Positions 10,024-18,686 of a stretch of DNA of 64,000 nucleotides are shown here, piece after piece. The DNA is from Clostridia bacterium. GTDB taxonomy: Bacteria; Bacillota; Clostridia; Oscillospirales; Acutalibacteraceae. How positions within the stretch are numbered: the first letter of the stretch is position 1; each line of letters opens with the position of its first letter. The DNA is taken from NCBI GenBank assembly GCA_017503135.1, contig JAFVTQ010000001.1, positions 124,001 to 188,000 on the forward strand, read 5' to 3'. The notes beneath the pieces are model-generated. The model was not told the origin of the DNA. It saw nothing but the letters and a program-made list of their open reading frames with translations, and ran no database searches. The position numbers and the translations under genes were made by a program.

Positions 10024-10656
10024 ATGAAAGATAATAAAAAAGAATATAAACGAATTATAGTGTTGCTTATATTTGTAATAATTATACTTTTTTCATTACT
10101 CTTATTTAAGTCATGTAAAAAAGATGAAGCAACGAATAGTCCTGTGAGCACTACCGAAATAGAAACTACGACAGAAATAGAGAAATTAAACACTGATATT
10201 ATTGATGAAAGTACTGCAACGGAAACAACTACACAAAAGCACTCGGGGGTAAATAAAAAACCTGCCTTAACAATAACAACAGAAACTACAAAAAAAGAGA
10301 CGGAAACAAGTACAACTGAAAAAGAATCCACAACAAATATAAATAGTAGCTCAACAGCAATTCCAGGGTACGAAGTAATATATCTTAAAGCGGATACTAA
10401 ACAGCAAAATATCGCATTAGAAAACCCATCACAAAATAGATGCTATTTCAAAATTACTCTTTTGTTGGAAGATGGCACAGTGCTTTGGAAATCGGATTTG
10501 ATAAAGCCTGGCAAAAAATCTGAAGCTATATATTTAACACAAGAAATGCAAAGAGGTAATTATAAAGCAATATTGAAATATGAATGCTATTCAATGGATG
10601 GCAAAATGAAACCGATGAATGGTGCTGAAACGAAATTATCCCTTAGGGTTAATTAA
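10024..10656 (+). CDS. Membrane-anchored extracytoplasmic protein, unknown function
   Basis: I do not recognise a named family. The 210-residue protein has a short basic N-terminus, one membrane segment (about residues 10-30, ending in a cysteine), then a low-complexity Thr/Glu/Ser linker of about 80 residues, and a compact C-terminal domain of about 85 residues starting GYEVIYLKADTKQQNIALEN. That domain looks beta-rich. ATG 10024 is chosen over an earlier in-frame start because the -10 box and operator overlap the latter. It is regulated together with the secreted-protein gene 25 bases downstream. A surface anchor or sensor is an inference. Confidence 0.6.
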   Translation: MKDNKKEYKRIIVLLIFVIIILFSLLLFKSCKKDEATNSPVSTTEIETTTEIEKLNTDIIDESTATETTTQKHSGVNKKPALTITTETTKKETETSTTEKESTTNINSSSTAIPGYEVIYLKADTKQQNIALENPSQNRCYFKITLLLEDGTVLWKSDLIKPGKKSEAIYLTQEMQRGNYKAILKYECYSMDGKMKPMNGAETKLSLRVN

Positions 10657-10681
10657 ATATATTTTCAAAGGAGAATTTATT

Positions 10682-11209
10682 ATGAAAAAAACAATGTCAA
10701 TTCTTATTTGTGTATTAATGTTAGTTCCATTTGCTACAATGGCGTTTGCTGAAAATGTAACAACATTAACAACAACCGTGCCTGGTGCAGCGTATACATT
10801 AAATATTCCTGCTGACCAGACAATTGATTATGGGGCAACATCAACATCACTAGGTAAGGTAACGGTTACTGGCTCATCAGGATTTGCGGTAGATAAAAAC
10901 CTTTATGTGACAGCAACATACGGCGATTTTACGTGTACCAATACAGATACGGTAATTCCATTTGAATTAAAAAGTTGCGTAGGTGTTCATTATGCGGTAT
11001 GGGAAAGTGGAAAGGATATAACTTTTTTAGGACAAGCAGATGGAACAGTAGAGACTAATGCTCAATTTATTGGATGCGAGCATGGGGGAGTGAACGGTTA
11101 CACTAGTGACGATTATTGTATTGATATTGCATCAGAAGACTGGGGTAAAGCAGTTCCGGGTACATACACAGCAACAATTAACTTTACTGCAGAAGTAAAA
11201 AATGCATAA
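10682..11209 (+). CDS. Secreted beta-rich surface protein, unknown function
   Basis: The 175-residue protein has a clear signal peptide: Lys-Lys-Lys, a hydrophobic core, and a likely cleavage after AFA near residue 23. The mature part, about 150 residues, is rich in Thr, Val and Gly and contains AYTLNIPADQTIDYGATSTS and a C-terminal PGTYTATINFTAEV strand. This resembles the Ig-like or WxL-like surface domains common in Clostridia, but I see no sorting motif and no WxL repeat. AAGGAG precedes the ATG. It is probably exported and held or used with the anchored protein encoded just upstream; no substrate can be read from the sequence. Confidence 0.62.
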   Translation: MKKTMSILICVLMLVPFATMAFAENVTTLTTTVPGAAYTLNIPADQTIDYGATSTSLGKVTVTGSSGFAVDKNLYVTATYGDFTCTNTDTVIPFELKSCVGVHYAVWESGKDITFLGQADGTVETNAQFIGCEHGGVNGYTSDDYCIDIASEDWGKAVPGTYTATINFTAEVKNA

Positions 11210-11210
11210 A

Positions 11211-11243
11211 AATAAGGCGGTCAAATGACCGCCTTATTTTTTT
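11211..11243. terminator. Bidirectional terminator
   Basis: AATAAGGCGGTCA and TGACCGCCTTATT form a perfect 13-bp stem with a 2-base loop, followed by a T run on the plus strand and preceded by A's. It separates the accessory module from the converging galU gene. Confidence 0.92.
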
Positions 11244-11249
11244 ATCTAA

Positions 11250-12125
11250 TTATAAATTCTTTGCCAATTCTTTGATGTAGGCTTTAAAATCTTCGCTGAT
11301 TTCTGGGTGGTTAAGAGCAACTTCGCAGTTTGCTTTCATAATACCCATTTTGTTGCCCATATCATAGCGTGTGCCATAATAATCAAGAGCGATAACACCC
11401 TTTGTCTGTGCAAGTGTTTTCATAGCGTCTGTAAGCTGAAGCTCGTTGCCAGCACCCTTTGGTGTGTTTTCAAGAATGTCGAAAATTTCAGGTGGCATTA
11501 CAACACGACCCAGAATTGAATAGTTTGAGAAAATTTCTTCTGGCTTTGGTTTTTCAATCATATCTGTGCAGTTGAAAACCTTGTCTTCAATCTCTTCAAC
11601 TTTAAGTGAGCAATATTTTGAAACGTCCTTTGTTGGAACTTCTTTAACACCAACAACGCCTTTGCCATATTTTTCATAAGCATCAATAAGTTGCTTTGTA
11701 ACAGGCTCTTTGTCAGAAATGAAAACATCGTCACCATAAAGAATTGCAAATGGCTCATTGCCTACAAAATTCTTTGCACAAAGAACTGCGTGACCAAGTC
11801 CGCCAGTCTCTTTTTGACGAAGAAAATATGTGTTGCAAAGCTGTGAGCATTCCAAAACTGAGTCATAAAGCTCTTTTTTATCAGGATTTTTGCTTAATTT
11901 GTCTTCAAGTTCATAAGCGTGGTCAAAGTGGTCTTCAATAACACCTTTGCCACGGTTTGTGATGATAAGCACATCTGTGATACCTGATTTTGCAGCTTCT
12001 TCAACAAGATACTGAATTGCAGGTTTATCAACAATGTTAAGCATTTCTTTTGGAACTGCTTTTGATGCAGGTAAAACTCTTGTGCCGAGACCTGCTGCAG
12101 GGATAATCGCCTTTGTAATTTTCAT
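11250..12125 (-). CDS. galU: UTP-glucose-1-phosphate uridylyltransferase
   Basis: Makes UDP-glucose from UTP and glucose-1-phosphate for cell-envelope and exopolysaccharide synthesis. The 291-residue protein starts with the nucleotidyltransferase motif AAGLGTRVLPASKAVPKEM (residues 10-28) and contains KETGGLGHAVLCA near 108 and the metal-site region YGDDVF near 131, all typical of GalU. GGGAGA lies before the ATG. The converging terminator is on its 3' side, and a RING/DUF2628 protein gene lies directly upstream on the same strand. Confidence 0.95.
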   Translation of the reverse strand: MKITKAIIPAAGLGTRVLPASKAVPKEMLNIVDKPAIQYLVEEAAKSGITDVLIITNRGKGVIEDHFDHAYELEDKLSKNPDKKELYDSVLECSQLCNTYFLRQKETGGLGHAVLCAKNFVGNEPFAILYGDDVFISDKEPVTKQLIDAYEKYGKGVVGVKEVPTKDVSKYCSLKVEEIEDKVFNCTDMIEKPKPEEIFSNYSILGRVVMPPEIFDILENTPKGAGNELQLTDAMKTLAQTKGVIALDYYGTRYDMGNKMGIMKANCEVALNHPEISEDFKAYIKELAKNL

Positions 12126-12149
12126 AATACCAATCTCCCGAAAGAATAA

Positions 12150-13100
12150 TTATTTTATAAATGTCATCAGCATTTCTGCTGCCATAACAACCATATTGTT
12201 TGCAAGAACTGCAAGGAATGCAGCGCCCATTGATGCGCCACCTGATTTAAAGAGAAGAAGTCTTTGCTTTTGCTGGTCGGGCTCTTCTGCTTTGATTTTT
12301 TTGATATTGGCAATACTGTGGTCATAATACCACTTATTAGCCTTGAAGCCGATAAAAATCTGAATACCGAGAGAAATTGCACTTTGAACTAAAACAAGAA
12401 TTGAACCTGTGGGGTTTTCAAGAATAAATGCAGTTCTCTCGTCATTTGCCTTTATGATTTCTTCTTCTGACATATCTTCTAAATCTTCGATATTATATTT
12501 TTCTGTCCATTCAGTCATATCACTATAAAGCTTTTGAACAGGGGGCATAAAGCTGAATCCCACAGAAAATAAAAGATTGATTGCCAAGAAGATTGCACCA
12601 AGCTTATACATTTTGCGATAAAAGAACCAATATGGAGCGAAGAAAAAAGCGCCCCAGTTGAAAGTTTTTTTATGGGATTTTGTATAGAAAAAGTTCTGCA
12701 CATATTTAGGTGCATTAAGCCCTACAAACTCTGCAACTTCGTCAGTTGAAACGCCGTCTTCCAGCTCTTTTGGGAAAAGTGATAAGGGGTTTGTGCCGTT
12801 GCCGAAGAATACAGTTGAAGAAGCATCTTGTGAACTGAATGGTTGTCCACTCATAAATGGTGGAACATTATTGTTCACAGGCTCATTTGTTTGCTCTTTT
12901 ATTGGTTCGTTTGTGTTTTCTGGTGCCCAACGAAAACCATCATTATGCTTTTCAAAATTGCCACATTCACCATTTTTCTTATAACATTCACGGTGATGTG
13001 GTGAGCCACAAACGGGGCATACAACAATGTCGTCGTTTGGTTGAAAATTCTCATTACAAACAGGACAAGGTTGATTTTCATATCTGAAATAATTGCTCAT
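12150..13100 (-). CDS. RING-like zinc finger protein with DUF2628 membrane domain
   Basis: A 316-residue protein of unknown role. Residues 10-50 hold paired cysteine motifs (CPVCNENF, CPVCG, HHRECY and a further Cys), resembling the prokaryotic RING finger family. A Pro/Asn-rich linker follows, then a DUF2628-like region from about residue 130 (KTFNWGAFFFAPYWFFYRKMY) and three or four membrane segments. Similar proteins are common in Clostridia and uncharacterised. It lies 2 bases from ahcY, so the two and galU may share a transcript. Confidence 0.75.
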   Translation of the reverse strand: MSNYFRYENQPCPVCNENFQPNDDIVVCPVCGSPHHRECYKKNGECGNFEKHNDGFRWAPENTNEPIKEQTNEPVNNNVPPFMSGQPFSSQDASSTVFFGNGTNPLSLFPKELEDGVSTDEVAEFVGLNAPKYVQNFFYTKSHKKTFNWGAFFFAPYWFFYRKMYKLGAIFLAINLLFSVGFSFMPPVQKLYSDMTEWTEKYNIEDLEDMSEEEIIKANDERTAFILENPTGSILVLVQSAISLGIQIFIGFKANKWYYDHSIANIKKIKAEEPDQQKQRLLLFKSGGASMGAAFLAVLANNMVVMAAEMLMTFIK

Positions 13101-13102
13101 TT

Positions 13103-14347
13103 TTATACATTCCAGCTGTTGATATATTTTTCTTGTTCAGGTGAGAGAACATCAATCTGTGTTCCCCAACTGTTAAGTTTTCTCAACGCTACCTTTCTGT
13201 CGATTTCTTCAGGAACATCAACAACACCAATATCAAGTTTGTTGTGATTTCCTACAATATATTCTGCACATAGAGCCTGAATAGAAAAGCTCATATCCAT
13301 AATTTCAGCAGGGTGTCCGTCACCAGCAGCAAGGTTTACAAGGCGTCCCTCTGCAATAATACTGATAGTATTACCATTTGCGAGAGTATAACCCATAATA
13401 TTATTTCTCTGTGGCTTGATTTCTAATGCTAATTCTTCAAGGTCAGGAATATTAATTTCAACATTGAAGTGACCTGCGTTGCAACAGATTGCACCGTCTT
13501 TCATATTCTCAAATGCCGATTTAGTGATAACATCTTTACAACCTGTAACAGTAACAAAGAAATCGCCGATTTTTGCAGCTTCAGTCATTTCCATAACATC
13601 AAAGCCATCCATTCGAGCTTCCATAGCTTTAATAGGGTCAATTTCTGTGATTACCACCTGTGCATTTAATCCCTTTGCACGCATTGCAACACCTTTACCA
13701 CACCAGCCATAACCTGCAACTACAACAGTTTTGCCTGCAACGATAAGGTTGGTTGTACGGTTAATTCCATCCCATACAGACTGACCTGTGCCATAACGAT
13801 TGTCAAAAAGATATTTACATTTTGCATTGTTAACTGCAATCATAGGGAATTTAAGCTGACCATCTCTGTGCATTGAAACAAGACGGATAATACCTGTTGT
13901 TGTTTCTTCGCAACCACCCATAACCTTGTTTAAAAGTTCAGGATATTCATTGTGAATAAGATTAACAAGGTCACCACCGTCGTCAATAATAACATCAGGA
14001 CCAACTTTGATAACTTCACGAAGATGAGACATATATTCTTCACTTGTTGCGTTGTACCAAGCAAATACATTGAGTCCATTGTGTGCCAAAGCTGCTGCAA
14101 CATCGTCCTGAGTTGAAAGTGGGTTAGAGCCTGTAACATACATCTCTGCGCCACCCGCTGCGAGCACGGTGCAAAGATAAGCAGTTTTTGCTTCAAGGTG
14201 AATTGAAAGTGCAACCTTTAAATTTTTGAAAGGCTTTGTTTTAATGAAATCTTTTTCAATACTGCGAAGCACGGGCATATGTGCTTTAACCCAATCTATT
14301 TTTTGTTGTCCCGATGAGAAAAGTGAAATATCTTTAACAAGACTCAT
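13103..14347 (-). CDS. ahcY: Adenosylhomocysteinase
   Basis: Hydrolyses S-adenosylhomocysteine to adenosine and homocysteine, relieving product inhibition of methyltransferases. The 414-residue protein is the shorter form that lacks the insert found in longer homologues. The NAD-binding motif GYGWCGKGVAMRAKG lies near residue 213, preceded by the DNRYGTGQSVWDG segment, and the C-terminus ends in the usual SPEQEKYINSW tail. GGAG lies before the ATG. A promoter TTGATT-17-TATTAT lies 46-74 bases upstream. Confidence 0.95.
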   Translation of the reverse strand: MSLVKDISLFSSGQQKIDWVKAHMPVLRSIEKDFIKTKPFKNLKVALSIHLEAKTAYLCTVLAAGGAEMYVTGSNPLSTQDDVAAALAHNGLNVFAWYNATSEEYMSHLREVIKVGPDVIIDDGGDLVNLIHNEYPELLNKVMGGCEETTTGIIRLVSMHRDGQLKFPMIAVNNAKCKYLFDNRYGTGQSVWDGINRTTNLIVAGKTVVVAGYGWCGKGVAMRAKGLNAQVVITEIDPIKAMEARMDGFDVMEMTEAAKIGDFFVTVTGCKDVITKSAFENMKDGAICCNAGHFNVEINIPDLEELALEIKPQRNNIMGYTLANGNTISIIAEGRLVNLAAGDGHPAEIMDMSFSIQALCAEYIVGNHNKLDIGVVDVPEEIDRKVALRKLNSWGTQIDVLSPEQEKYINSWNV

Positions 14348-14392
14348 TTTATTCGCTCCAATGCATATACATAAAATTTTCTATTACATTAT

Positions 14393-14421
14393 ATAATAGC
14401 ATAATAAAGTACGAAAATCAA
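14393..14421 (-). promoter_or_regulatory. Promoter for ahcY
   Basis: On the minus strand TTGATT (14421-14416) and TATTAT (14398-14393) are separated by 17 bases, about 45 bases before the ahcY start. Confidence 0.7.
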
Positions 14422-14457
14422 CAAGCACTCTGTTACAAGTCAGTTACAAATTTCATA

Positions 14458-14486
14458 TTGCATAAATAGGTTTAAAAATGTATAAT
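14458..14486 (+). promoter_or_regulatory. Promoter for the Lys/Pro-rich membrane protein
   Basis: TTGCAT (14458-14463), a 17-base spacer and TATAAT (14481-14486). Because the -10 covers the first in-frame ATG at 14478, that ATG cannot be in the main transcript, which decides the start of the next gene. Confidence 0.8.
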
Positions 14487-14519
14487 AGAATAAATATGCA
14501 AGTTTCGGGAGGTAATATT

Positions 14520-16301
14520 TTGGAAGAAAACAAATCTCTCAATAATAAATATCAATCTATTGGCGAAGAAGAACTTTTGATAGAAGAACCTATAAAGGAA
14601 GAAAAGCCTAAAAAGGAAAAAACTAAAAAAATCAAAGAGCCAAAAGAGAAAAAGGTGAAAGCTCCTAAAGAAAAGAAAATTAAAGAGCCAAAGCCACCAA
14701 AAGAAAAAAAGGTGAAAGAGCCTAAAAAATCTCTTTTTGCAAAAGAAGAAAAAACAGAAACTCAAAAACAACCAGAAATTATTGTGGAAGAAGTAACACC
14801 AGAAATGCGCAGAAGTGAAGAAATTGTGCTTCCGACAATAAAGAGTGTAAAAAAGGTTTCAGAAGAAAAGCCCAAAAAAGAAAAGGTAAAAAAGGTTAAG
14901 GAACCAAAACAACCGAAAGAAAAGAAACCGAAAGAACCTAAACCAATAAAAGAGAAGAAAGAAAAGAAAGTTAAAGAACCTAAACAGCCAAAACCTAAAA
15001 AAGAAAAAGTTCCAAAAGAGAAAAAAGAACGAGAAAAGCTTAATAAAAAAGATTTTATTACAATAGGTATTGCGGTTTTTGCAGTTTTGATGATTGCACT
15101 TGTAATTGGCTTTAACTTTTTCACAAGAGAAGACTTGAATATTGATACACCAGAGTCAACAACAGTGGGCACGGGTGAAAAATTAAGTGATGTTCAGATT
15201 TCTCGCGACACAGTTGGTCAGAACATTGTTCAATCAGATATTCCTGATATTTTCTTTGGCTTCTCAGAGTCGGATTATTCGCTTCAGTATTATCAATATA
15301 CAAATAATAAAATGACTGCTGTAAAATCCAATGCCACAGTAAAAACGTCAGTCAATATGGGTAATGAGGATATTCCTGTAACAATTGACTATGTAAAACT
15401 GGGAGATAAAATTTTTGGTATGGGTCTTTTCAAAGCAGACCAGAATCAAGAAGTTTATTTCTATAAAATGTTGGTATTCAAGCTGGTTAATCTTCCAAAG
15501 GGATATGAGCAAGAAGGTAAAGCGTTACTCCTGGCAACAGAAAGTGACAATGCTCTTACACAGAAAAATATTCTTTGGACAGAAAGTTTTGTTATTGATT
15601 TGAACACAGGTAAAACTGAAAGATTTTTGAAAATCACTAACCGTACAATTAATATGAGTGGTGCAGGGGTTGCAGATTTCTGTATGCTCACAAGTGACGG
15701 TTACAACTCAACATCAGGTCAGATACCATTTATTTCAGGAAGAAAATATGAGCTCAACAGTGGCAAACAAGATATTTTTGTTAAAAACGGAGCAAAAGAA
15801 GATTTGCTTATCAGTGATGTTTATGGTAAATTCTTGTTGATGGATGGCAACGACATTGTCTTTATGAGAAAAAATGGTGTAAGCTTTGATGTTGTCCGTT
15901 TGACTAACGGTGAAGAGAAAATTATAAGAAATTATCCTGGCTCAATGAGTAGCGACTATTTGCTCACAGACCATTATATTTTCAACAAAGAAACGGGAAT
16001 GATTTATGACTTGTTGACAGGTGAAGAAAAGCTTGTTGCAGGTTATAGAATAAGTGCTGAAATGGTTGAAATCAGTCCTGACGGCAAATATCTTGTAATG
16101 CTTGGCACAGTTAAGAATATGATGGACTATCAGATTCATGTTTTTAATCTCTCAACAGGTGACTATTCAGCTTATGAAGATAAAAACTATTCAAAGCACT
16201 CAAACCTTGCGTTCATAAATAATACAACTGCAGTTTATGTTGTTGTTGACCCGAATCAAGGCTATGAGAGTGTTGCTCTTGATGTTTCAAAAGGATTTTA
16301 A
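14520..16301 (+). CDS. Lys/Pro/Glu-rich single-pass membrane protein, unknown function
   Basis: The 593-residue protein starts at a TTG, seven bases after GGGAGG. Residues 20-165 are a highly charged cytoplasmic segment built from degenerate PKEKKVKEP-type repeats. One membrane segment follows (IGIAVFAVLMIALVIGFNFF, about residues 175-195), then a roughly 390-residue outer part with repeated YLL/DG strands and a DLLTGEEK...ISPDGKYLVMLG pattern suggesting a beta-propeller. I do not recognise the family. Basic repeats facing the cytoplasm could bind nucleic acid or ribosomes, which is speculation. A terminator hairpin follows. Confidence 0.6.
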   Translation: MEENKSLNNKYQSIGEEELLIEEPIKEEKPKKEKTKKIKEPKEKKVKAPKEKKIKEPKPPKEKKVKEPKKSLFAKEEKTETQKQPEIIVEEVTPEMRRSEEIVLPTIKSVKKVSEEKPKKEKVKKVKEPKQPKEKKPKEPKPIKEKKEKKVKEPKQPKPKKEKVPKEKKEREKLNKKDFITIGIAVFAVLMIALVIGFNFFTREDLNIDTPESTTVGTGEKLSDVQISRDTVGQNIVQSDIPDIFFGFSESDYSLQYYQYTNNKMTAVKSNATVKTSVNMGNEDIPVTIDYVKLGDKIFGMGLFKADQNQEVYFYKMLVFKLVNLPKGYEQEGKALLLATESDNALTQKNILWTESFVIDLNTGKTERFLKITNRTINMSGAGVADFCMLTSDGYNSTSGQIPFISGRKYELNSGKQDIFVKNGAKEDLLISDVYGKFLLMDGNDIVFMRKNGVSFDVVRLTNGEEKIIRNYPGSMSSDYLLTDHYIFNKETGMIYDLLTGEEKLVAGYRISAEMVEISPDGKYLVMLGTVKNMMDYQIHVFNLSTGDYSAYEDKNYSKHSNLAFINNTTAVYVVVDPNQGYESVALDVSKGF

Positions 16302-16306
16302 GATAA

Positions 16307-16341
16307 AAAGGGAATGGCAAAATGTCATTCCCTTTCGATTT
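16307..16341 (+). terminator. Terminator-like hairpin
   Basis: AAAGGGAATGGC (16307-16318) pairs with GTCATTCCCTTT (16324-16335) with one G-T pair and a 5-base loop. The following T tract is interrupted (CGATTTT). Confidence 0.7.
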
Positions 16342-16437
16342 TGTTGTATATTTTAACTGTGAAAACGGGTAATATATAATAAGTTTTGTGAATTTTGCAA
16401 AAAGTTAAAAAAATATTAAAAAATATGAAAAAAACAC

Positions 16438-16466
16438 TTGCATTTTGTAAATCATAGTGATAGAAT
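16438..16466 (+). promoter_or_regulatory. Promoter of the 5S rRNA gene
   Basis: TTGCAT (16438-16443), 17 bases, then TAGAAT (16461-16466) with an upstream TG (extended -10). A-rich tracts from about 16400 to 16437 resemble an UP element. The 5S gene begins about 35 bases further on. Confidence 0.78.
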
Positions 16467-16500
16467 ATCTCTTGCATTCACGAGATACAAGGTTTCGTGA

Positions 16501-16615
<115 letters not shown>

Positions 16616-16622
16616 ACAAATC

Positions 16623-16654
16623 AAGCGTCTGTCCAATAGGACGGGCGTTTTTTA
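16623..16654 (+). terminator. Terminator of the 5S rRNA gene
   Basis: CGTCTGTCC (16626-16634) pairs with GGACGGGCG (16639-16647) using two G-T pairs, with an AATA loop, followed by six T's. Confidence 0.88.
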
Positions 16655-16704
16655 TTGCTAAAAAAAGAAAAACATATTATACTAATATAAAAGAGGTGAT
16701 ACGT

Positions 16705-17568
16705 TTGTCAAAGGTTTTAATTATAGGCTCTGGTCCTGCTGGGGTTTCTGCATCATTATACACTCAAAGAGCGGGGTTTGAAACAACTATCATTTCAAAC
16801 GGTGGTGGCGCATTACTCAAAGCCGAAAAAGTTGAAAATTATTATGGTTTCGCTGATGCAATAAGCGGTGAAAAACTATATAAAGACGGTATAGACGGTG
16901 CAAAACGTCTTGGTGTTGAGTTTATCGAAGACGAAGTAGTATCACTTTCTATAAATGGCAACTTTATGGTGAAAACAACAAAGGGTGAGTATTCAGCAGA
17001 TGCTGTGCTTTTAGCAACAGGGCTTTCTCGTCTTGCTCCGAATATAAAAGGATTAAAAGACTTTGAGGGTATGGGTGTCAGCTATTGTGCCGTGTGTGAC
17101 AGCTTCTTCTTTCGTGGTAAAAAAGTTGGTGTAATTGGCAACGGTGAATATGCACTTTACGAAACAAAAGAATTGCTCAATGTTGTGGGTTCCGTAACTG
17201 TTTATACTAATGGAGAAAAGCCGTTAGTGGATTTTCCTGAAAATGTAGTTGTAAAAACTGATAAAATAGAAAGTGTCAGCGGAAAACCAATGGCGCTCGA
17301 AATAAATTTTGAAGATAGCACAGATGTTATAAACGGGCTTTTCATAGCCTATAAAACTGCGGGTAGCACAGCGCTTGCTAAAAAGGTCGGCGCAACTATT
17401 GATGGCAACAAAATTGTGGTCAATGATAAAATGCAGACCAATATAAAAGGTCTTTTTGCAGCGGGAGATTGCACAGGTGGACTTCTTCAGATTTCAAAAG
17501 CAGTCTATGAAGGTGCACAAGCCGGCACAGAGATTATTAAGTATTTAAAAGAAAAAGCGAAACAATAA
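16705..17568 (+). CDS. Thioredoxin-reductase-like flavoprotein, possibly ferredoxin-dependent
   Basis: A 287-residue FAD protein starting at a TTG six bases after AGAGGTG. It has the FAD motif GSGPAGVSASLYTQRAG, the redox pair CAVC (Cys128 and Cys131) and the C-terminal FAD motif FAAGDCTGG. In standard TrxB the NADPH domain carries GGGxSAxEEA and HRR motifs. Here the matching stretch reads GNGEYALYETKELL and no HRR is present, and the protein is about 20 residues short. This recalls the ferredoxin-type flavin thioredoxin reductases of Clostridia. It probably reduces thioredoxin or a similar partner; the electron donor is the open point. Confidence 0.8.
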   Translation: MSKVLIIGSGPAGVSASLYTQRAGFETTIISNGGGALLKAEKVENYYGFADAISGEKLYKDGIDGAKRLGVEFIEDEVVSLSINGNFMVKTTKGEYSADAVLLATGLSRLAPNIKGLKDFEGMGVSYCAVCDSFFFRGKKVGVIGNGEYALYETKELLNVVGSVTVYTNGEKPLVDFPENVVVKTDKIESVSGKPMALEINFEDSTDVINGLFIAYKTAGSTALAKKVGATIDGNKIVVNDKMQTNIKGLFAAGDCTGGLLQISKAVYEGAQAGTEIIKYLKEKAKQ

Positions 17569-17673
17569 AACAAAATGTAAAATTTTCTTGCGGGTATTGT
17601 ATAATACCCGCATTTTTGATATAATAAAATAGATTATTTATGTTTACAAATTACTATGATTGGAGATGTTGAA

Positions 17674-18663
17674 ATGCTCTTCGCACAAGATATCGGAATA
17701 GATTTAGGAACTGCTAATACAGTGGTTTATCTTAAAGGAAAAGGCATTGTTACAAGAGAGCCTTCTGTTGTTGCTGTCAATGAAAAAACAGACCCACCAA
17801 CAGTTGTGGCTGTTGGCAATGAAGCAAAGGCGATGATAGGCAGAACACCTGGCTCAATCTCAGCGGTTAGACCTTTGAAAAATGGTGTTATTGCCGACTT
17901 TGAAATCACATCAGAAATGCTTAAAGAATTCATCAAAAAAGCAATCAAGCGTTCACCATTCAGTCGTGCGCGTGTGCTTATCTGTGTTCCATCAGGCATT
18001 ACAGAGGTTGAAAGAAAAGCTGTGCATGATGCTGCGAGAAACGCAGGTGCAAAATATGCTTCACTCATTCAAGAGCCACTTGCAGCAGCAAAGGGCGCAG
18101 GTCTTCCTATTTCAGAAGCGGTGGGAAGTATGATTGTTGATATCGGTGGCGGTACAACAGAGGTTGCCGTTATTTCATATAGTGATATTGTTACTGCGAA
18201 GTCAATTCGTGTTGCAGGCAATGATTTTGATGAAGCAATTATTGAATACATACGCAAAAAGCACAATATGTTAATCGGCGAGCGCACAGCAGAAGAGGTT
18301 AAAATTAAAATCGGCTCTGCTTATAGCTATGACGGTGAGGGCGCTATGGATATTCGTGGAAGAAACTTGGTTGACGGGCTTCCAAAGAATATTGAAATCA
18401 CATCAGAAGAAGTCAGAGAAGCTCTCAGCGAGCCACTTTCACAAATTCTTGAAACAATTCGCTCAACTCTTGAAAAAACTCCGCCGGAATTGCTTGCAGA
18501 TATCGTTGATAACGGTATAATGCTTTCAGGTGGTGGCGCGCTCTTGCGTGAACTCGATAAGCTTATTTCAGAAGAGACAAAAATTCCTGTTCATGTGGCT
18601 GTTGACCCACTTGATTGTGTTGCAACAGGTATGGGCTATTCTCTTGAACGAGGAAATATCTAA
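17674..18663 (+). CDS. mreB: Rod-shape determining protein MreB
   Basis: Bacterial actin homologue that guides lateral cell-wall synthesis. The 329-residue protein has the phosphate-1 motif [11 protein letters not shown] at its N-terminus, phosphate-2 [15 protein letters not shown] near residue 155, and the adenosine motif [12 protein letters not shown] near 285. ATG 17674 is used because GGAG lies eight bases upstream; an in-frame ATG 18 bases earlier has none. mreC and mreD follow, the standard order. Confidence 0.95.
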   Translation: MLFAQDIGIDLGTANTVVYLKGKGIVTREPSVVAVNEKTDPPTVVAVGNEAKAMIGRTPGSISAVRPLKNGVIADFEITSEMLKEFIKKAIKRSPFSRARVLICVPSGITEVERKAVHDAARNAGAKYASLIQEPLAAAKGAGLPISEAVGSMIVDIGGGTTEVAVISYSDIVTAKSIRVAGNDFDEAIIEYIRKKHNMLIGERTAEEVKIKIGSAYSYDGEGAMDIRGRNLVDGLPKNIEITSEEVREALSEPLSQILETIRSTLEKTPPELLADIVDNGIMLSGGGALLRELDKLISEETKIPVHVAVDPLDCVATGMGYSLERGNI

Positions 18664-18686
18664 TAAAAATATCGGAGAAGATTTAA

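Noticed and set aside
9685..11209. Reading the XRE/anchored/secreted cassette as a prophage remnant or toxin-antitoxin system
   Set aside because: There are no phage genes, integrase or attachment repeats, and the two downstream proteins are exported rather than small cytoplasmic toxins.
14472..15172. Phe/Leu-rich open frames opposite the Lys-rich membrane protein
   Set aside because: They are the mirror of the AAA/AAG-rich repeat codons on the other strand and have no ribosome sites.
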